Source: Empedobacter brevis NBRC 14943 = ATCC 43319 (GTDB lineage: Bacteria; Bacteroidota; Bacteroidia; Flavobacteriales; Weeksellaceae). Taken from it: 64,000 nucleotides of DNA. Under the pieces are notes generated by a model. The model worked only from the letters and a program-made list of their open reading frames with translations, was not told where the DNA came from and searched no databases. Positions 55,756 through 64,000 of the stretch are shown piece after piece; positions within the stretch are counted from its first letter, which is position 1, and every line of letters starts with the position of its first letter. Position numbers and translations under genes: made by a program. The DNA lies in assembly GCF_000382425.1 (NCBI RefSeq), contig NZ_KB908306.1:19603-83602 (forward strand). The letters are read 5' to 3'.

Positions 55756-56910
55756 TTAGTGAATGATAATTTTATTTTCTTTGCGGGTATAGGTTATTCC
55801 ATTGGTCATTTTAAAATAATCAAGGATATTTTCTACGGATTCTTCTTTAAAACTGGCATTAAACATTTCATGTGCGAGTTCCTTATTCTGATTTACAATT
55901 TCTACATTGTATTTTCTTTCAAGCATAACAAGAATGTTTTCAAATGACGTATTACGGAAAACGAGTTCACCGTTTCGCCAGGCGGTATAAATTCCTGTGA
56001 CTACTGTTTCTTTTTTAACTTGTCCTGAACTTTGATTAAAACTTCCTTTTTCACCAGGTGATAAGATGAGAGTTGGCGCGGAAGCTGTTTCTTTGTTCTG
56101 AGTTAGTGAAACACCTCCTTTAACCAAAACAACTTCGGAAATTTTACTTTCCGGATAATTGGAAACATTAAATGAGGTTCCTAAAACCTTCACATCCATT
56201 TTCCCTGAATGAACGATGAAAGGATGTTTTGAATTTTTCTTCACATCAAAATAAGCTTCTCCTATCAGTGTGATGTCACGGTTAGGTTCAGAATCGATAA
56301 AATTTACGGGAAATGTAACCGAAGTTCCGGCATTCAGCTCTATTTTCGTTCCGTCGGACAGAATAAGGCTGAATGTCTTACCATAAGGAACCCGTAAAGT
56401 ATTGAATACAAGTTTTTCGCTTTGGGTATTCCCACTGAAATCAAGAGTTGTTCTGTTTTGTTCAAATGTTCCTGATTCAGATTGGATGATTTTTACCTGT
56501 GTCGGGTCAAGAATTTGTACTTCTCCCCTTTCATTGGTAAGGGTAATGTCATTGCCATTCAATTCAAAATGGGATTCAGAAGAATTACTGAAATAAAAAT
56601 ATTGCAAAGCGATTCCGGTTGATAACAGTATGAATATAAGTACAGCTGCTGCCCAATATATTCTTCTGTGGTTTTTCTTTCGGGAAATACCTGCTTTTGA
56701 GTGGATAGAAGATAAAATCCTATCCCTTGTCTTGTCACTGAATGATGCTTCTTCAAGTGCAGGTTCTAATTCTTCCATATCCGGAAGAATACTATCGGGA
56801 TCATCATTACTTTCCTTTAAATACGCTATGAGGATTCTTTTTTCATCATCCGTACATTTGTCTTCAGCAAATTTTTTGAATAATTCCCGTATGTAATTTT
56901 GCCTTTCCAA
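55756..56910 (-). CDS. FecR family anti-sigma regulator
   Basis: 384 residues. An N-terminal cytoplasmic zinc-free anti-sigma helix region, one transmembrane helix at about 83-107 (IYWAAAVLIFILLSTGIAL), then the periplasmic FecR domain (VPYGKTFSLILSDGTKIELNAGTSVTFP, IGEAYFDVKKNSKHPFIVHSG) and a C-terminal DUF4974 domain. It receives the signal from the STN domain of the SusC protein and releases the sigma factor encoded 85 nt upstream. Confidence 0.93.
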   Translation of the reverse strand: MERQNYIRELFKKFAEDKCTDDEKRILIAYLKESNDDPDSILPDMEELEPALEEASFSDKTRDRILSSIHSKAGISRKKNHRRIYWAAAVLIFILLSTGIALQYFYFSNSSESHFELNGNDITLTNERGEVQILDPTQVKIIQSESGTFEQNRTTLDFSGNTQSEKLVFNTLRVPYGKTFSLILSDGTKIELNAGTSVTFPVNFIDSEPNRDITLIGEAYFDVKKNSKHPFIVHSGKMDVKVLGTSFNVSNYPESKISEVVLVKGGVSLTQNKETASAPTLILSPGEKGSFNQSSGQVKKETVVTGIYTAWRNGELVFRNTSFENILVMLERKYNVEIVNQNKELAHEMFNASFKEESVENILDYFKMTNGITYTRKENKIIIH

Positions 56911-56995
56911 TTGATCTTAGTTTATACGTTGTTATATAAGTAATACAATTGGGAATGGAAATCGTACCGTCCGAAATTACCACTTTAACAAAATT

Positions 56996-57604
56996 TTAAC
57001 TATTGTATAAAAGAAATTGGAGAGTGAATATGATCATCAAAGTAACGTCACTATGGGCTTCAAGATAGTTGCGGATATCGTTTACAGCAATGCTTAATTG
57101 GTTTCTGACGGTTATAACAGAAATATTCAGCCTTTCGCTGATTTCCTTATTGCTGAGATTTTCTTCGCGAGAAAGCAGAAAAATTTCTCTGCGTCGCTTT
57201 GGAAGAGAATTGATAGCGTTATTCTTTATCCGCTGATAATCCTGCCAGTCTATTTCATGTTCAACAAAGTAACTATTCTCTTTACTACGGATATGGTAAA
57301 TCTGTTCTTGCAATCTCAAATCGTTGGATGCTTTCTTGTGAAAATTGAAAATTAGATTTTTGGCAATAGTAAAAAGAAATGATTTGAAAGAAAGATCCGG
57401 ATTAAGAGAATGCCTGTTCATCCATATTTTCAAAAAAACCTCTTGTACTATCTCTTCTGCTAATTCATTTTGCTTAAGAAAACGAAAGCTGTAATTGAAA
57501 ATAGTTTTACTGTATTGTTTATAAAGAAAATCAAATGCACGAGAATCCCCCTCCCTTAGTTGGGAAACCAATTCATTTTCTTTGATAGTGGTTAAGGATT
57601 TCAT
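56996..57604 (-). CDS. RNA polymerase ECF sigma factor
   Basis: 202 residues. Region 2 is FDFLYKQYSKTIFNYSFRFLKQNELAEEIVQEVFLKIWMNR. Region 4 is LPKRRREIFLLSREENLSNKEISERLNISVITVRNQLSIA, with the HTH at about 148-170. The C-terminus is hydrophobic. It heads the fecR-susC-susD-peptidase operon and is the transcription switch of the locus. Confidence 0.95.
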   Translation of the reverse strand: MKSLTTIKENELVSQLREGDSRAFDFLYKQYSKTIFNYSFRFLKQNELAEEIVQEVFLKIWMNRHSLNPDLSFKSFLFTIAKNLIFNFHKKASNDLRLQEQIYHIRSKENSYFVEHEIDWQDYQRIKNNAINSLPKRRREIFLLSREENLSNKEISERLNISVITVRNQLSIAVNDIRNYLEAHSDVTLMIIFTLQFLLYNS

Positions 57605-57721
57605 ATTGCATTTTATATGTTAAAATATTGCTATATATTCAAATTTAGCATTAATTATTAAACATATTCTTATTTAATGTTAATTAATTACATATTTACT
57701 AACTAATTAACGTTAATACAT

Positions 57722-58025
57722 ATAGGGAAAACTTTACTCTCGGTTTTCTCCTTATTTTCCTTTTATGCTACCGCTCAGCACGGTATTTTGTCGGAAAATC
57801 TATTGGAGGAAATCAGGCTGAATACCTGTACAATGCAATTCCTACACCTGATTATGGCTTCTTGATTTTGGGAAGTTCTGCTTCTGATGCGACAGGTGAT
57901 ATTCAAAAGAAAAACCAGGGTAGCCTGGATTATTTTAACCGAAAAATTGATAAGAATGGACACCAGGAATAGCAAAATTCTTTTGGTGGTGAAGCTGATG
58001 ATTTATTGAATATGTTTTATCTGAT
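57722..58025 (+). pseudogene. Decayed 5' copy of the gene starting at 63795
   Basis: The sequence matches the start of the gene at 63795. The ATG is now ATA (57722). A base is missing near the ENL segment, which shifts the frame. After the shift 57829-57920 is identical to 63906-63997 over 92 of 92 nt, and the frame continues GSLDYFNRKIDKNGHQE to an amber TAG (57970-57972) where a Trp would fit. SFGGEADDLL follows. It ends at the stop of the TonB-type gene on the other strand. It cannot make protein. Confidence 0.85.
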
Positions 58026-60689
58026 TTACAAAGAGAAACGATATTTAAAGCTTAAAAGTAAATAACGAGGCATTAAGCGATAGCTATTGGTACTATAACC
58101 GGTATCGCTTACATAATAGGTCGTAAAATTTTGTTTATTAAAAATATTATTCGCCCGTAGCCCAACCGTATATTTATCGCCTTTTAGCTTGTAGGTAAGT
58201 TCGGCATCCATAAATAAATGATGACGTTGGTTTTCACTGAGGTTACCAAAATAGTAATACTCGTTTACTACTTTTATATCCAGGCGTTCATCCAATCTAT
58301 AATAAAGATCTAAAAAGCTAATGCCATTGGTGAACGAATTAGTAAAATCGGGTGACTGTACATGGGTTGCTGTCCATTCGGTACCTATATGAAAATTGAA
58401 AGGCGAGCGGAAACTGGTGCGCCATTCCAGGTTGTACCGCTGATTGGTGTAGGTATTCTTCCGAAGCCCGGAATTATTTACCTCATTAAAAGAAGTGGAT
58501 ATGGTATAATCCGCGTCAAACTTGACAGTGCTTTTTATTTTTCGGAAATAGAAACTGGAAGCAAATAATCCTGCATATGTTTCACCTCCTTGAATAAAAA
58601 CAGCTTCTGAAAGCGAACTATTCTGCTCTAAAATGCTTCTGCTGGAAATAACATTACCTTGTGTGGAATAATTCAGATTCAATGAAAAACGAAAACGGTT
58701 CAGGTAATGTCGAATATTATACCCGATGTTAGCCATCTGCATATCGGTAAGTTTAAATTCGCCAAAACCTCTGCTGAAGCCTCGTGATGACGAGAGTAGA
58801 TAAGTGTCGTTTACTTCTAAAAAAGAAGTGTTTCGATAGCGTAGATTATAAGACGCTGAAAAGATATGGGTAGGTTTTACTTCCCAATTGAAACTAAGAG
58901 ATGGCATGGCATAAAACAGTCCCTGCTTTTTATCAGAAATTACGGTATTAAAGCGATTAAAAAGCTGATGTAGTTCAATTCGTCCGTCTATTTTAAATGT
59001 ATTCCATTTCCAGGTATAACCACTTTTCGCATACAAATCTCCTAATCCAAATGAACTGTTGGTCTGAAAGCCTTCAGGAAAAACGGTTTGATTTGCATTA
59101 AACAAACTAAATCCGGTTTTCATTTCTTCGTTATGTTGCATAAAACCAACTTGAAACTGTATTAAGTCGCCTTTTTTCTGCTTTAATTTAAAATCGGCTT
59201 CAATACCCAAAAAGTCCTTTTGGTTCTGTATAGCGTTGTTCATGGCTTCAGCATCAAATGCGAACAAATCGCCCATCAGGTAATTATCTATGGTATAAAA
59301 CTGGGGTATTTTGTTGGTGAAATAACGTGTTTTTAACAGCATTACATTTCGCTCGTTCCATTTATGCGTATAGGTTATTTTCTGGTCAAAAAAGGTATTT
59401 TTTGTAGTTAAACGCTCTAAAGTATTGGTACCGTTAAACGTTAAATCGTTCTGATTATCGGTATTGCCCTGATTCCATACCGAACTGAATTGCAGCATCC
59501 GATTTTTCGATACATCATAGGTAGCCAGTACATTCACATATCCTTTTTTTAAATGGTTTTTAAAGGAGTTCTCTTCTGTATTTTCAAAATACGTGTTACC
59601 AACATTGGTCGTACTGAAGCTCCTGTTATAAGCATAATTTTCATCAAACCCCAAAAAACCCACCATCTTCACTTTCAGTTTTTCACTTAGGGGGACAATC
59701 GTACTTAAGGAAACATGTTCGGCGTTGTTAATTCGTGTACGGTGGTCTTTCAGCTGACCAGGTCTTCCTCCGCTTAACGACATCAATTGATATAAACTGC
59801 TACTCTGACCTACCGACTCTACTTCATAGTTATTATAAAACATATCGTCTAAAGGGCCTACACGATCTTCACCAACATTGTTTAGCCCATAGGTAAGAAA
59901 GTTTTTATATTTTTTACTGAAATTCATTAGGTTTCCCGTTACATCGTACCGGTTTTCCGTTACAAGTCCGTACCCAAGGCTGATATCACCAAACCACAGG
60001 TCTTTGTATTCATCCTGTATCGTTAGATTTAAGGCTACTTTATCTGAATCTTCAATGCCTTTGAGCAATTTGTTGTTGGAATACCGACGTAATACCTCCA
60101 CTTTGTCCAATGGTTTGTTCGGCATATTTTTGGTCAGTAGAGTATAACCTCTGTTAAAAAAATCATCACCATCTATCATGACTTTTTCAATTTCGGTATC
60201 TTCAAATTTTATTTTTCCATCTTTTTCAACGGTGATGCCCGGTATGTTTTTCAGCAAGTCTTCTACCACCTGTTCCCTACCGGTAGTAAAAGCTTTGGCA
60301 TCATATACCAAAGTATCGCCCCGCAACTGAATAGGATTATCTATCTCAATAACTAATTCTTCTAACGTTTCAATGGTTTCGGACAAGATGAAATGCAGCT
60401 TGTAATTTTTTTGAGACGCCGTTACCTGCAATGATTGTTGCTGCTTGTCAAACCCCATTTTATTTACTTCTATAACGAACTCTCCTTCTTTGTCTATAGC
60501 AAGTTCATAATTGCCTTTTTCGTTGGTAAAGCCATAGTTTACTATATGATCATTGCTATCTTTTACCAATACTGATGCGTTTGAAATAGGCATTTTCTCA
60601 GATGAAACCACAGTTCCGGTACACTTGGTTTGACCCCAGCCAAGTATGGAAAATAAAAAAAAGAGAATTAGATATATTTTCTTGTGCAT
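58026..60689 (-). CDS. TonB-type outer-membrane protein with carboxypeptidase-regulatory domain
   Basis: 887 residues: signal peptide to about 22, then a CarboxypepD_reg-like domain (TVVSSEKMPISNASVLVKDSNDHIVNYGFTNEKGNYEL) at 22-105. A plug-like part follows (VEDLLKNIPGITVEKDGKIKFEDTEIEKVMIDGDDFF, NMPNKPLDKVEVL), then a barrel ending in LSFKYRFSL. This is the outer-membrane partner seen with GLPGLI proteins in Bacteroidota, and a GLPGLI gene lies upstream. The substrate is unknown. Confidence 0.85.
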   Translation of the reverse strand: MHKKIYLILFFLFSILGWGQTKCTGTVVSSEKMPISNASVLVKDSNDHIVNYGFTNEKGNYELAIDKEGEFVIEVNKMGFDKQQQSLQVTASQKNYKLHFILSETIETLEELVIEIDNPIQLRGDTLVYDAKAFTTGREQVVEDLLKNIPGITVEKDGKIKFEDTEIEKVMIDGDDFFNRGYTLLTKNMPNKPLDKVEVLRRYSNNKLLKGIEDSDKVALNLTIQDEYKDLWFGDISLGYGLVTENRYDVTGNLMNFSKKYKNFLTYGLNNVGEDRVGPLDDMFYNNYEVESVGQSSSLYQLMSLSGGRPGQLKDHRTRINNAEHVSLSTIVPLSEKLKVKMVGFLGFDENYAYNRSFSTTNVGNTYFENTEENSFKNHLKKGYVNVLATYDVSKNRMLQFSSVWNQGNTDNQNDLTFNGTNTLERLTTKNTFFDQKITYTHKWNERNVMLLKTRYFTNKIPQFYTIDNYLMGDLFAFDAEAMNNAIQNQKDFLGIEADFKLKQKKGDLIQFQVGFMQHNEEMKTGFSLFNANQTVFPEGFQTNSSFGLGDLYAKSGYTWKWNTFKIDGRIELHQLFNRFNTVISDKKQGLFYAMPSLSFNWEVKPTHIFSASYNLRYRNTSFLEVNDTYLLSSSRGFSRGFGEFKLTDMQMANIGYNIRHYLNRFRFSLNLNYSTQGNVISSRSILEQNSSLSEAVFIQGGETYAGLFASSFYFRKIKSTVKFDADYTISTSFNEVNNSGLRKNTYTNQRYNLEWRTSFRSPFNFHIGTEWTATHVQSPDFTNSFTNGISFLDLYYRLDERLDIKVVNEYYYFGNLSENQRHHLFMDAELTYKLKGDKYTVGLRANNIFNKQNFTTYYVSDTGYSTNSYRLMPRYLLLSFKYRFSL

Positions 60690-60854
60690 CAGTGATTTTC
60701 TCCTGAAATAACTTCAGGCATTTGTTGATTATTTTAATAGGTTCAGTTACAGCTCAAATGATATGATTGACAATTTTCTCTTTTAAGCTGATTGGGTTAT
60801 TTTGCTTCCTTCTTTTAAAAAGCTGGTTGAACCATCAGGATTATAAATAGTAAC

Positions 60855-61058
60855 TTATATTATACAAGGACGCTTCGGATCACTATAATCTGCCACTGTA
60901 TTAGATTCTGCTATTACATCAGTATCTTGAAAACTAAATTGAAATTTTGTATTTGGATTGTTTACTAAATTAGTATTTATTGAACTATTGTCATTGGAAA
61001 CCAAAAGGCCACCAGCAAAAACAACACATGCAATTGCACTGAATATAAACTTTTTCAT
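60855..61058 (-). CDS. Small secreted protein (67 aa) with Cys near the C-terminus
   Basis: A signal peptide (KKFIFSAIACVVFAGGLLVS) is followed by a short polar mature part ending KRPCII. The signal is nearly the same as that of the protein at 61966-62271 although the mature parts differ, which suggests a family with a common secretion and variable product. It lies between the GLPGLI and TonB-type genes in the same direction. Unrecognised; possibly a small exported peptide. Confidence 0.65.
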   Translation of the reverse strand: MKKFIFSAIACVVFAGGLLVSNDNSSINTNLVNNPNTKFQFSFQDTDVIAESNTVADYSDPKRPCII

Positions 61059-61128
61059 TTTACTTGTATTTATTTACGGTTAATATGCAAAGATTTATTG
61101 ATTTGAAAGAACGGAAACAATGTTATAT

Positions 61129-61896
61129 CTATTCCCATTCATACAAGATTTCATAACCATGTCGTTGCTCTGAATAGGTAGGAGTTTTACTACCTCTAGC
61201 TTGCATTTCACTTATAAATGATTCAAATCCTTCTTTTTCTTTTTCTTTGAATTCCTTTAATGTCATTTCAGCAGATGCATCTGCTTTTTTCTTTGTAAAC
61301 TGATCAAAATACGATTTAAAATTGTCTGAGGTTTTGGTGATTTTAGTCGCAACTATTTTAAATTTATTAGCATCATCATTAATTTCGAGAATAGCTCCGG
61401 GAAGATCCTGAAAATTTGACGGACCATATGATATAGGAAAATCTAAAGCAACCCAGGCAATCCAATTTCTACCTCTAAAAGTCGTGAGTGCTTTATGGCA
61501 TTTTATATCCATAATATTTTTGGTTTCATTCAGTATTTCCCATTTAATTACCGGTATAGTATCAACAATATAAACTTCTTCTTTCCCAAGAAAACCAAAA
61601 AATAAGCTTGTCCGTGCATTTTTGTCATAAACACTAAAACTTGATTCTTTTGTTTGAAGGTGCTGGTATAGCTCGTTTTCGTCAGGATTCATAGTATCTT
61701 TAATTTTTTGCGCTTGGCTTATTTTTACCTCGTAAATAGCTTTTTGTGAACTATTATCTATACGCAAAACAGCCGGAATTTTTGTTGCAATAATCCCGTC
61801 ACTATAGCTCATATAGTCAATCTGGATATTCTGAGAAAAAACTTGATAATTAGTAAAGAGAATAAGTATCGATATAAAGGCTAAAAATGGTCTCAT
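61129..61896 (-). CDS. GLPGLI family protein
   Basis: 255 residues with a signal peptide ending VFSQ. The central block (IKCHKALTTFRGRNWIAWVALDFPISYGPSNFQDLPGAILEI) is the family hallmark; DLPGAI stands for GLPGLI. Members of unknown function are exported and usually encoded beside TonB-type outer-membrane proteins. That is the case here, with one small gene between. Confidence 0.88.
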   Translation of the reverse strand: MRPFLAFISILILFTNYQVFSQNIQIDYMSYSDGIIATKIPAVLRIDNSSQKAIYEVKISQAQKIKDTMNPDENELYQHLQTKESSFSVYDKNARTSLFFGFLGKEEVYIVDTIPVIKWEILNETKNIMDIKCHKALTTFRGRNWIAWVALDFPISYGPSNFQDLPGAILEINDDANKFKIVATKITKTSDNFKSYFDQFTKKKADASAEMTLKEFKEKEKEGFESFISEMQARGSKTPTYSEQRHGYEILYEWE

Positions 61897-61921
61897 TATT
61901 TACAGTTTAAGGGTTAAAGGA

Positions 61922-61958
61922 AAGAAAAAATGAGACTGTCTCCTATAAAGACAGTCTC
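61922..61958 (-). terminator. Terminator of the 101-residue small protein gene
   Basis: GAGACTGTCT and AGACAGTCTC form a 10-bp stem; the minus-strand transcript then reads a T-rich tract. It ends just before the stop codon at 61966. Confidence 0.75.
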
Positions 61959-61965
61959 TTGCTGA

Positions 61966-62271
61966 TTAGTTTGAAACTAATTCATGTGTAACTTTGTGAC
62001 CTGGCCATCGAGATTCATATTCTTTTATTATTCCAGTAGACCATTCGCTACATGCTGAACCACTTTTATCAACGCTATGACCACCTATTTCCACTAAAGT
62101 ATAGACACCACTTCTATCTACAGAATAAACTCTTACTGTTAATTGACAAGGATCTTCTTTTTTTAATAAGTTTTCTGATATTTGGCTGTTTTCAGATACA
62201 ACCTCATTCGAAGCGAAAGCACTTCCTGCAAAAACAACACATGCTAATGCACTAAAAAATAGTTTTTTCAT
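61966..62271 (-). CDS. Small secreted protein (101 aa) with two cysteines in the mature part
   Basis: A signal peptide (KKLFFSALACVVFAGSAFAS) nearly identical in character to the 60855-61058 protein is followed by EDPCQLTVRVYSVDRSGVY, a second Cys (GSACSEWSTG) and a basic end. A single disulfide is plausible. It has a strong terminator and lies upstream of the GLPGLI gene. Unrecognised. Confidence 0.7.
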   Translation of the reverse strand: MKKLFFSALACVVFAGSAFASNEVVSENSQISENLLKKEDPCQLTVRVYSVDRSGVYTLVEIGGHSVDKSGSACSEWSTGIIKEYESRWPGHKVTHELVSN

Positions 62272-62698
62272 GATTTAAAAATTTTATAATAGTTAATACT
62301 TACCAGATAATCTGGCTTGAAAATAATAGTGATATTTGAGGCCTTCAAATACCGATTGGTTAACCACCTGATATTATTTTTTACAGATGGTAATTTTCTA
62401 TGATCGTAGAACCGTAAATATATAGGCTAAGGATTCGGAATGCAATATTTATAGGTGCAGATTGATCAATTTACCTCTTTTTTATTTTTTAATATACTAA
62501 TATTTAATACTTTATTTTAAATGTTAAAATTTTAAAAGCTATTGTTTTTTATCATTTAACAGTAATGTTTTTTTAGATGTAAATGGTAAAAACAGGCTCG
62601 AAAATCATCGTTTTTCTACTCTTATGCGCTTAGTATAGCATTTGTTATCATTACAACTAAATGCCGGCTACTGAATATGAGGGACTTATTTTAGGTTA
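62272..62698. other. AT-rich intergenic region between the small gene and the TetR gene
   Basis: No gene is supported. I saw no clear repeat or terminator. It probably contains the promoter of the minus-strand small gene. Confidence 0.35.
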
Positions 62699-63397
62699 TT
62701 ATTTTTCAATCCCTGCTTTTTCATACAATTCAAAAACAGTATTTTGAATTTCCCTTTTTATCTGTTCTTTTCCTTCTTCTTCGTTAATGTCAATTCCGCA
62801 AAACAATCTGCCACTCGATTTTGCATGTAATGTAACGTAATATATTCCTCCTATAAGTATAGCCAACCGTGCTCTCAGATCCAAAGTTGTATGGGTAAAA
62901 TCGGGTAGTATTGCAGCAAATAACTGTTCACTTATTTCTTCTCTTTTATCGGCCACCTCACGTAGCACTTTCTTTTCCTCTCCTAATTCCCAATGGATAA
63001 TTTTTTGCAGTGCTTTGTCTTTGTATAACGTATCAAACTGGCTTTGTAATATATTTTCAATTTCCTTCTTGCCTATAGTTTCAGGATGCTTTAACAAATC
63101 ACCACTAATACTTTTCAACGCAGATTTCCAAAAATCTTTTTGGTGAATATATTCTTCAATCAGGTTGTCTACACCTCCGAAATATGTCCAAACCAGCTTT
63201 TTATCGACCCCAGCTGCCAATGCAATATTAGAAGCGGAAAGCCCCGGATACCCTTTCTTTTGAATAACCTTGCCAACGGCTGCTATCATTCTTGCCTTAG
63301 TACGAGATTTATCACGTAAACGACCTGATGCTTCTTTTCTTACTTTAGGAGGTGGTTGTGCTGTATTTTCAATTTCCGCTTTTTTCTTTCTTCCCAT
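62699..63397 (-). CDS. TetR family transcriptional regulator (second copy)
   Basis: 232 residues; a paralog of the regulator at 33895-34602. The basic start (SGRLRDKSRTKARM), the TetR HTH (VIQKKGYPGLSASNIALAAGVDKKLVWTYFGGVDNLIEEYI) and the C-terminal IIHWELGEEKKVLREVADKREE and CGIDINEEEGKEQ match closely. The two paralogs border separate gene clusters and may respond to related signals. It lies divergent from the gene at 63795. Confidence 0.85.
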   Translation of the reverse strand: MGRKKKAEIENTAQPPPKVRKEASGRLRDKSRTKARMIAAVGKVIQKKGYPGLSASNIALAAGVDKKLVWTYFGGVDNLIEEYIHQKDFWKSALKSISGDLLKHPETIGKKEIENILQSQFDTLYKDKALQKIIHWELGEEKKVLREVADKREEISEQLFAAILPDFTHTTLDLRARLAILIGGIYYVTLHAKSSGRLFCGIDINEEEGKEQIKREIQNTVFELYEKAGIEK

Positions 63398-63794
63398 TTT
63401 TATTACGGTTTTTGCGATTATAAGTTACAAAAAATCTCTTAATAGAGAAATAAAAAACACATTATTTTATAAAAAAGTATATATAACAATTATGCAGAAG
63501 AAATATTACACTATTTAGAATACCAATATAACATATTGGAATTTAAGTAAAAAGAATACTTGACAATTAGATTATTGGATTTTAGTTGAAGTAGATTGTT
63601 TTTTGAATTTAAATATTCATACATAGTATTAATTAAAGGTATGAAATAATAATTTTAGTAAAAATAGATAAAGTCCTCATCGGGTAGTTTTTAATAAAAT
63701 CACCACATAATAGAATTTAACATTAATTGAACAATATTTCTTAATTTATTGTTAATAATTTTATATTTTTGCCATTTTATTAACAATATTATAT
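63398..63794. other. Intergenic region with divergent promoters
   Basis: AT-rich, about 400 nt. TATTTTTG at 63764-63771 fits the Bacteroidota -7 box for the plus-strand gene starting at 63795. No other element is recognisable. Confidence 0.45.
63764..63771 (+). promoter_or_regulatory. Putative -7 box for the gene at 63795
   Basis: TATTTTTG matches TAnnTTTG, 23 nt before the start codon. No clear -33 is seen at the usual distance. Confidence 0.45.
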
Positions 63795-64000
63795 ATGAGA
63801 AAAACTTTACTATCTGTTTTCTCCTTATTTCCAATGCTTACTATTTCTGCGCAGCAGGATATTTTGTGGGAAAAATCTATCGGGGGAGAATTTGCAGAAT
63901 ATCTTTACAATGCAATTCCTACACCTGATTATGGCTTCTTGATTTTGGGAAGTTCTGCTTCTGATGCGACAGGTGATATTCAAAAGAAAAACCAGGGCAG
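63795..64000 (+). CDS. Exported repeat protein, N-terminal part
   Basis: Only 68 codons are visible before the window ends. MRKTLLSVFSLFPMLTISAQ is a signal peptide; EKSIGGEFAEYLYNAIPTPDYGFLILGSSASDATGDI follows. That GG...YGFLILGSSxSxxxGD rhythm resembles the beta-propeller-like repeats of many flavobacterial surface proteins, often exported by type IX secretion, but the C-terminus that would show a sorting domain lies beyond the window. The decayed copy at 57722-58025 derives from the same gene. Confidence 0.75.
   Translation, partial: MRKTLLSVFSLFPMLTISAQQDILWEKSIGGEFAEYLYNAIPTPDYGFLILGSSASDATGDIQKKNQG

Overview
The window looks like the chromosome of a member of Bacteroidota, class Flavobacteriia, probably a Weeksellaceae relative of Empedobacter or Chryseobacterium. 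The evidence is a low-GC sequence, TonB-dependent receptors, a SusC/SusD pair with an ECF sigma/FecR regulator, GLPGLI and DUF6520 family proteins, PRTRC genes, and promoters with a TAnnTTTG -7 box. The genus is an inference.

Region 1 (1-18.6 kb) is core chromosome. It holds the end of a C1-family peptidase and a tightly packed NAD de novo operon (nadA, nadB, nadC) interleaved with two paralogous secreted proteins. Two tandem TonB-dependent receptors with nearly identical 5' ends follow, then an LD-carboxypeptidase, upp, a YraN-like protein, two DedA paralogs, a DUF4833 protein, a GNAT-like enzyme, a CsbD-like protein, tRNA-Leu(UAG), a DUF3127 protein with an SSB-like acidic tip, and aat.

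Region 2 (about 18.6-33.7 kb) is an accessory block that resembles part of a Bacteroidota integrative or plasmid-like element. It starts beside a truncated DUF1398 gene. It carries a 41-bp palindrome, an HTH protein, a primase/helicase, DUF3853, a replication-like HTH protein, cargo genes, and on the minus strand an SSB gene followed by a PRTRC set (E, C, a large protein, B, ThiF). Two 95-bp direct repeats lie at 27.2 and 33.5 kb, and hairpin repeats are scattered near them. No integrase, relaxase or transfer gene is visible, so the block is partial or decayed.

Region 3 (33.9-45.1 kb) is the most interesting part: a candidate RiPP locus. Two small precursors have 34-residue double-glycine leaders and four-cysteine cores. 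They are followed by a radical SAM/SPASM maturase, a C39-peptidase ABC exporter, an alpha-oxoamine synthase and a TetR regulator. An outer-membrane beta-barrel protein lies upstream of the precursors, and a frameshifted HExxH lipoprotein protease with a second lipoprotein is divergent.

Region 4 (45.3-57.6 kb) has an AraC-like regulator, a MauE/DoxX-like membrane protein and a DUF6520 mini-protein. Opposed to them are an S9 peptidase, SusD, SusC, FecR and an ECF sigma factor, together a regulated peptide-uptake and degradation locus.

Region 5 (57.7-64 kb) has a decayed 5' copy of the gene that begins at 63,795, a TonB-type outer-membrane protein, a GLPGLI protein, two small secreted proteins with similar signal peptides, and a second TetR closely related to the one at 33.9 kb.
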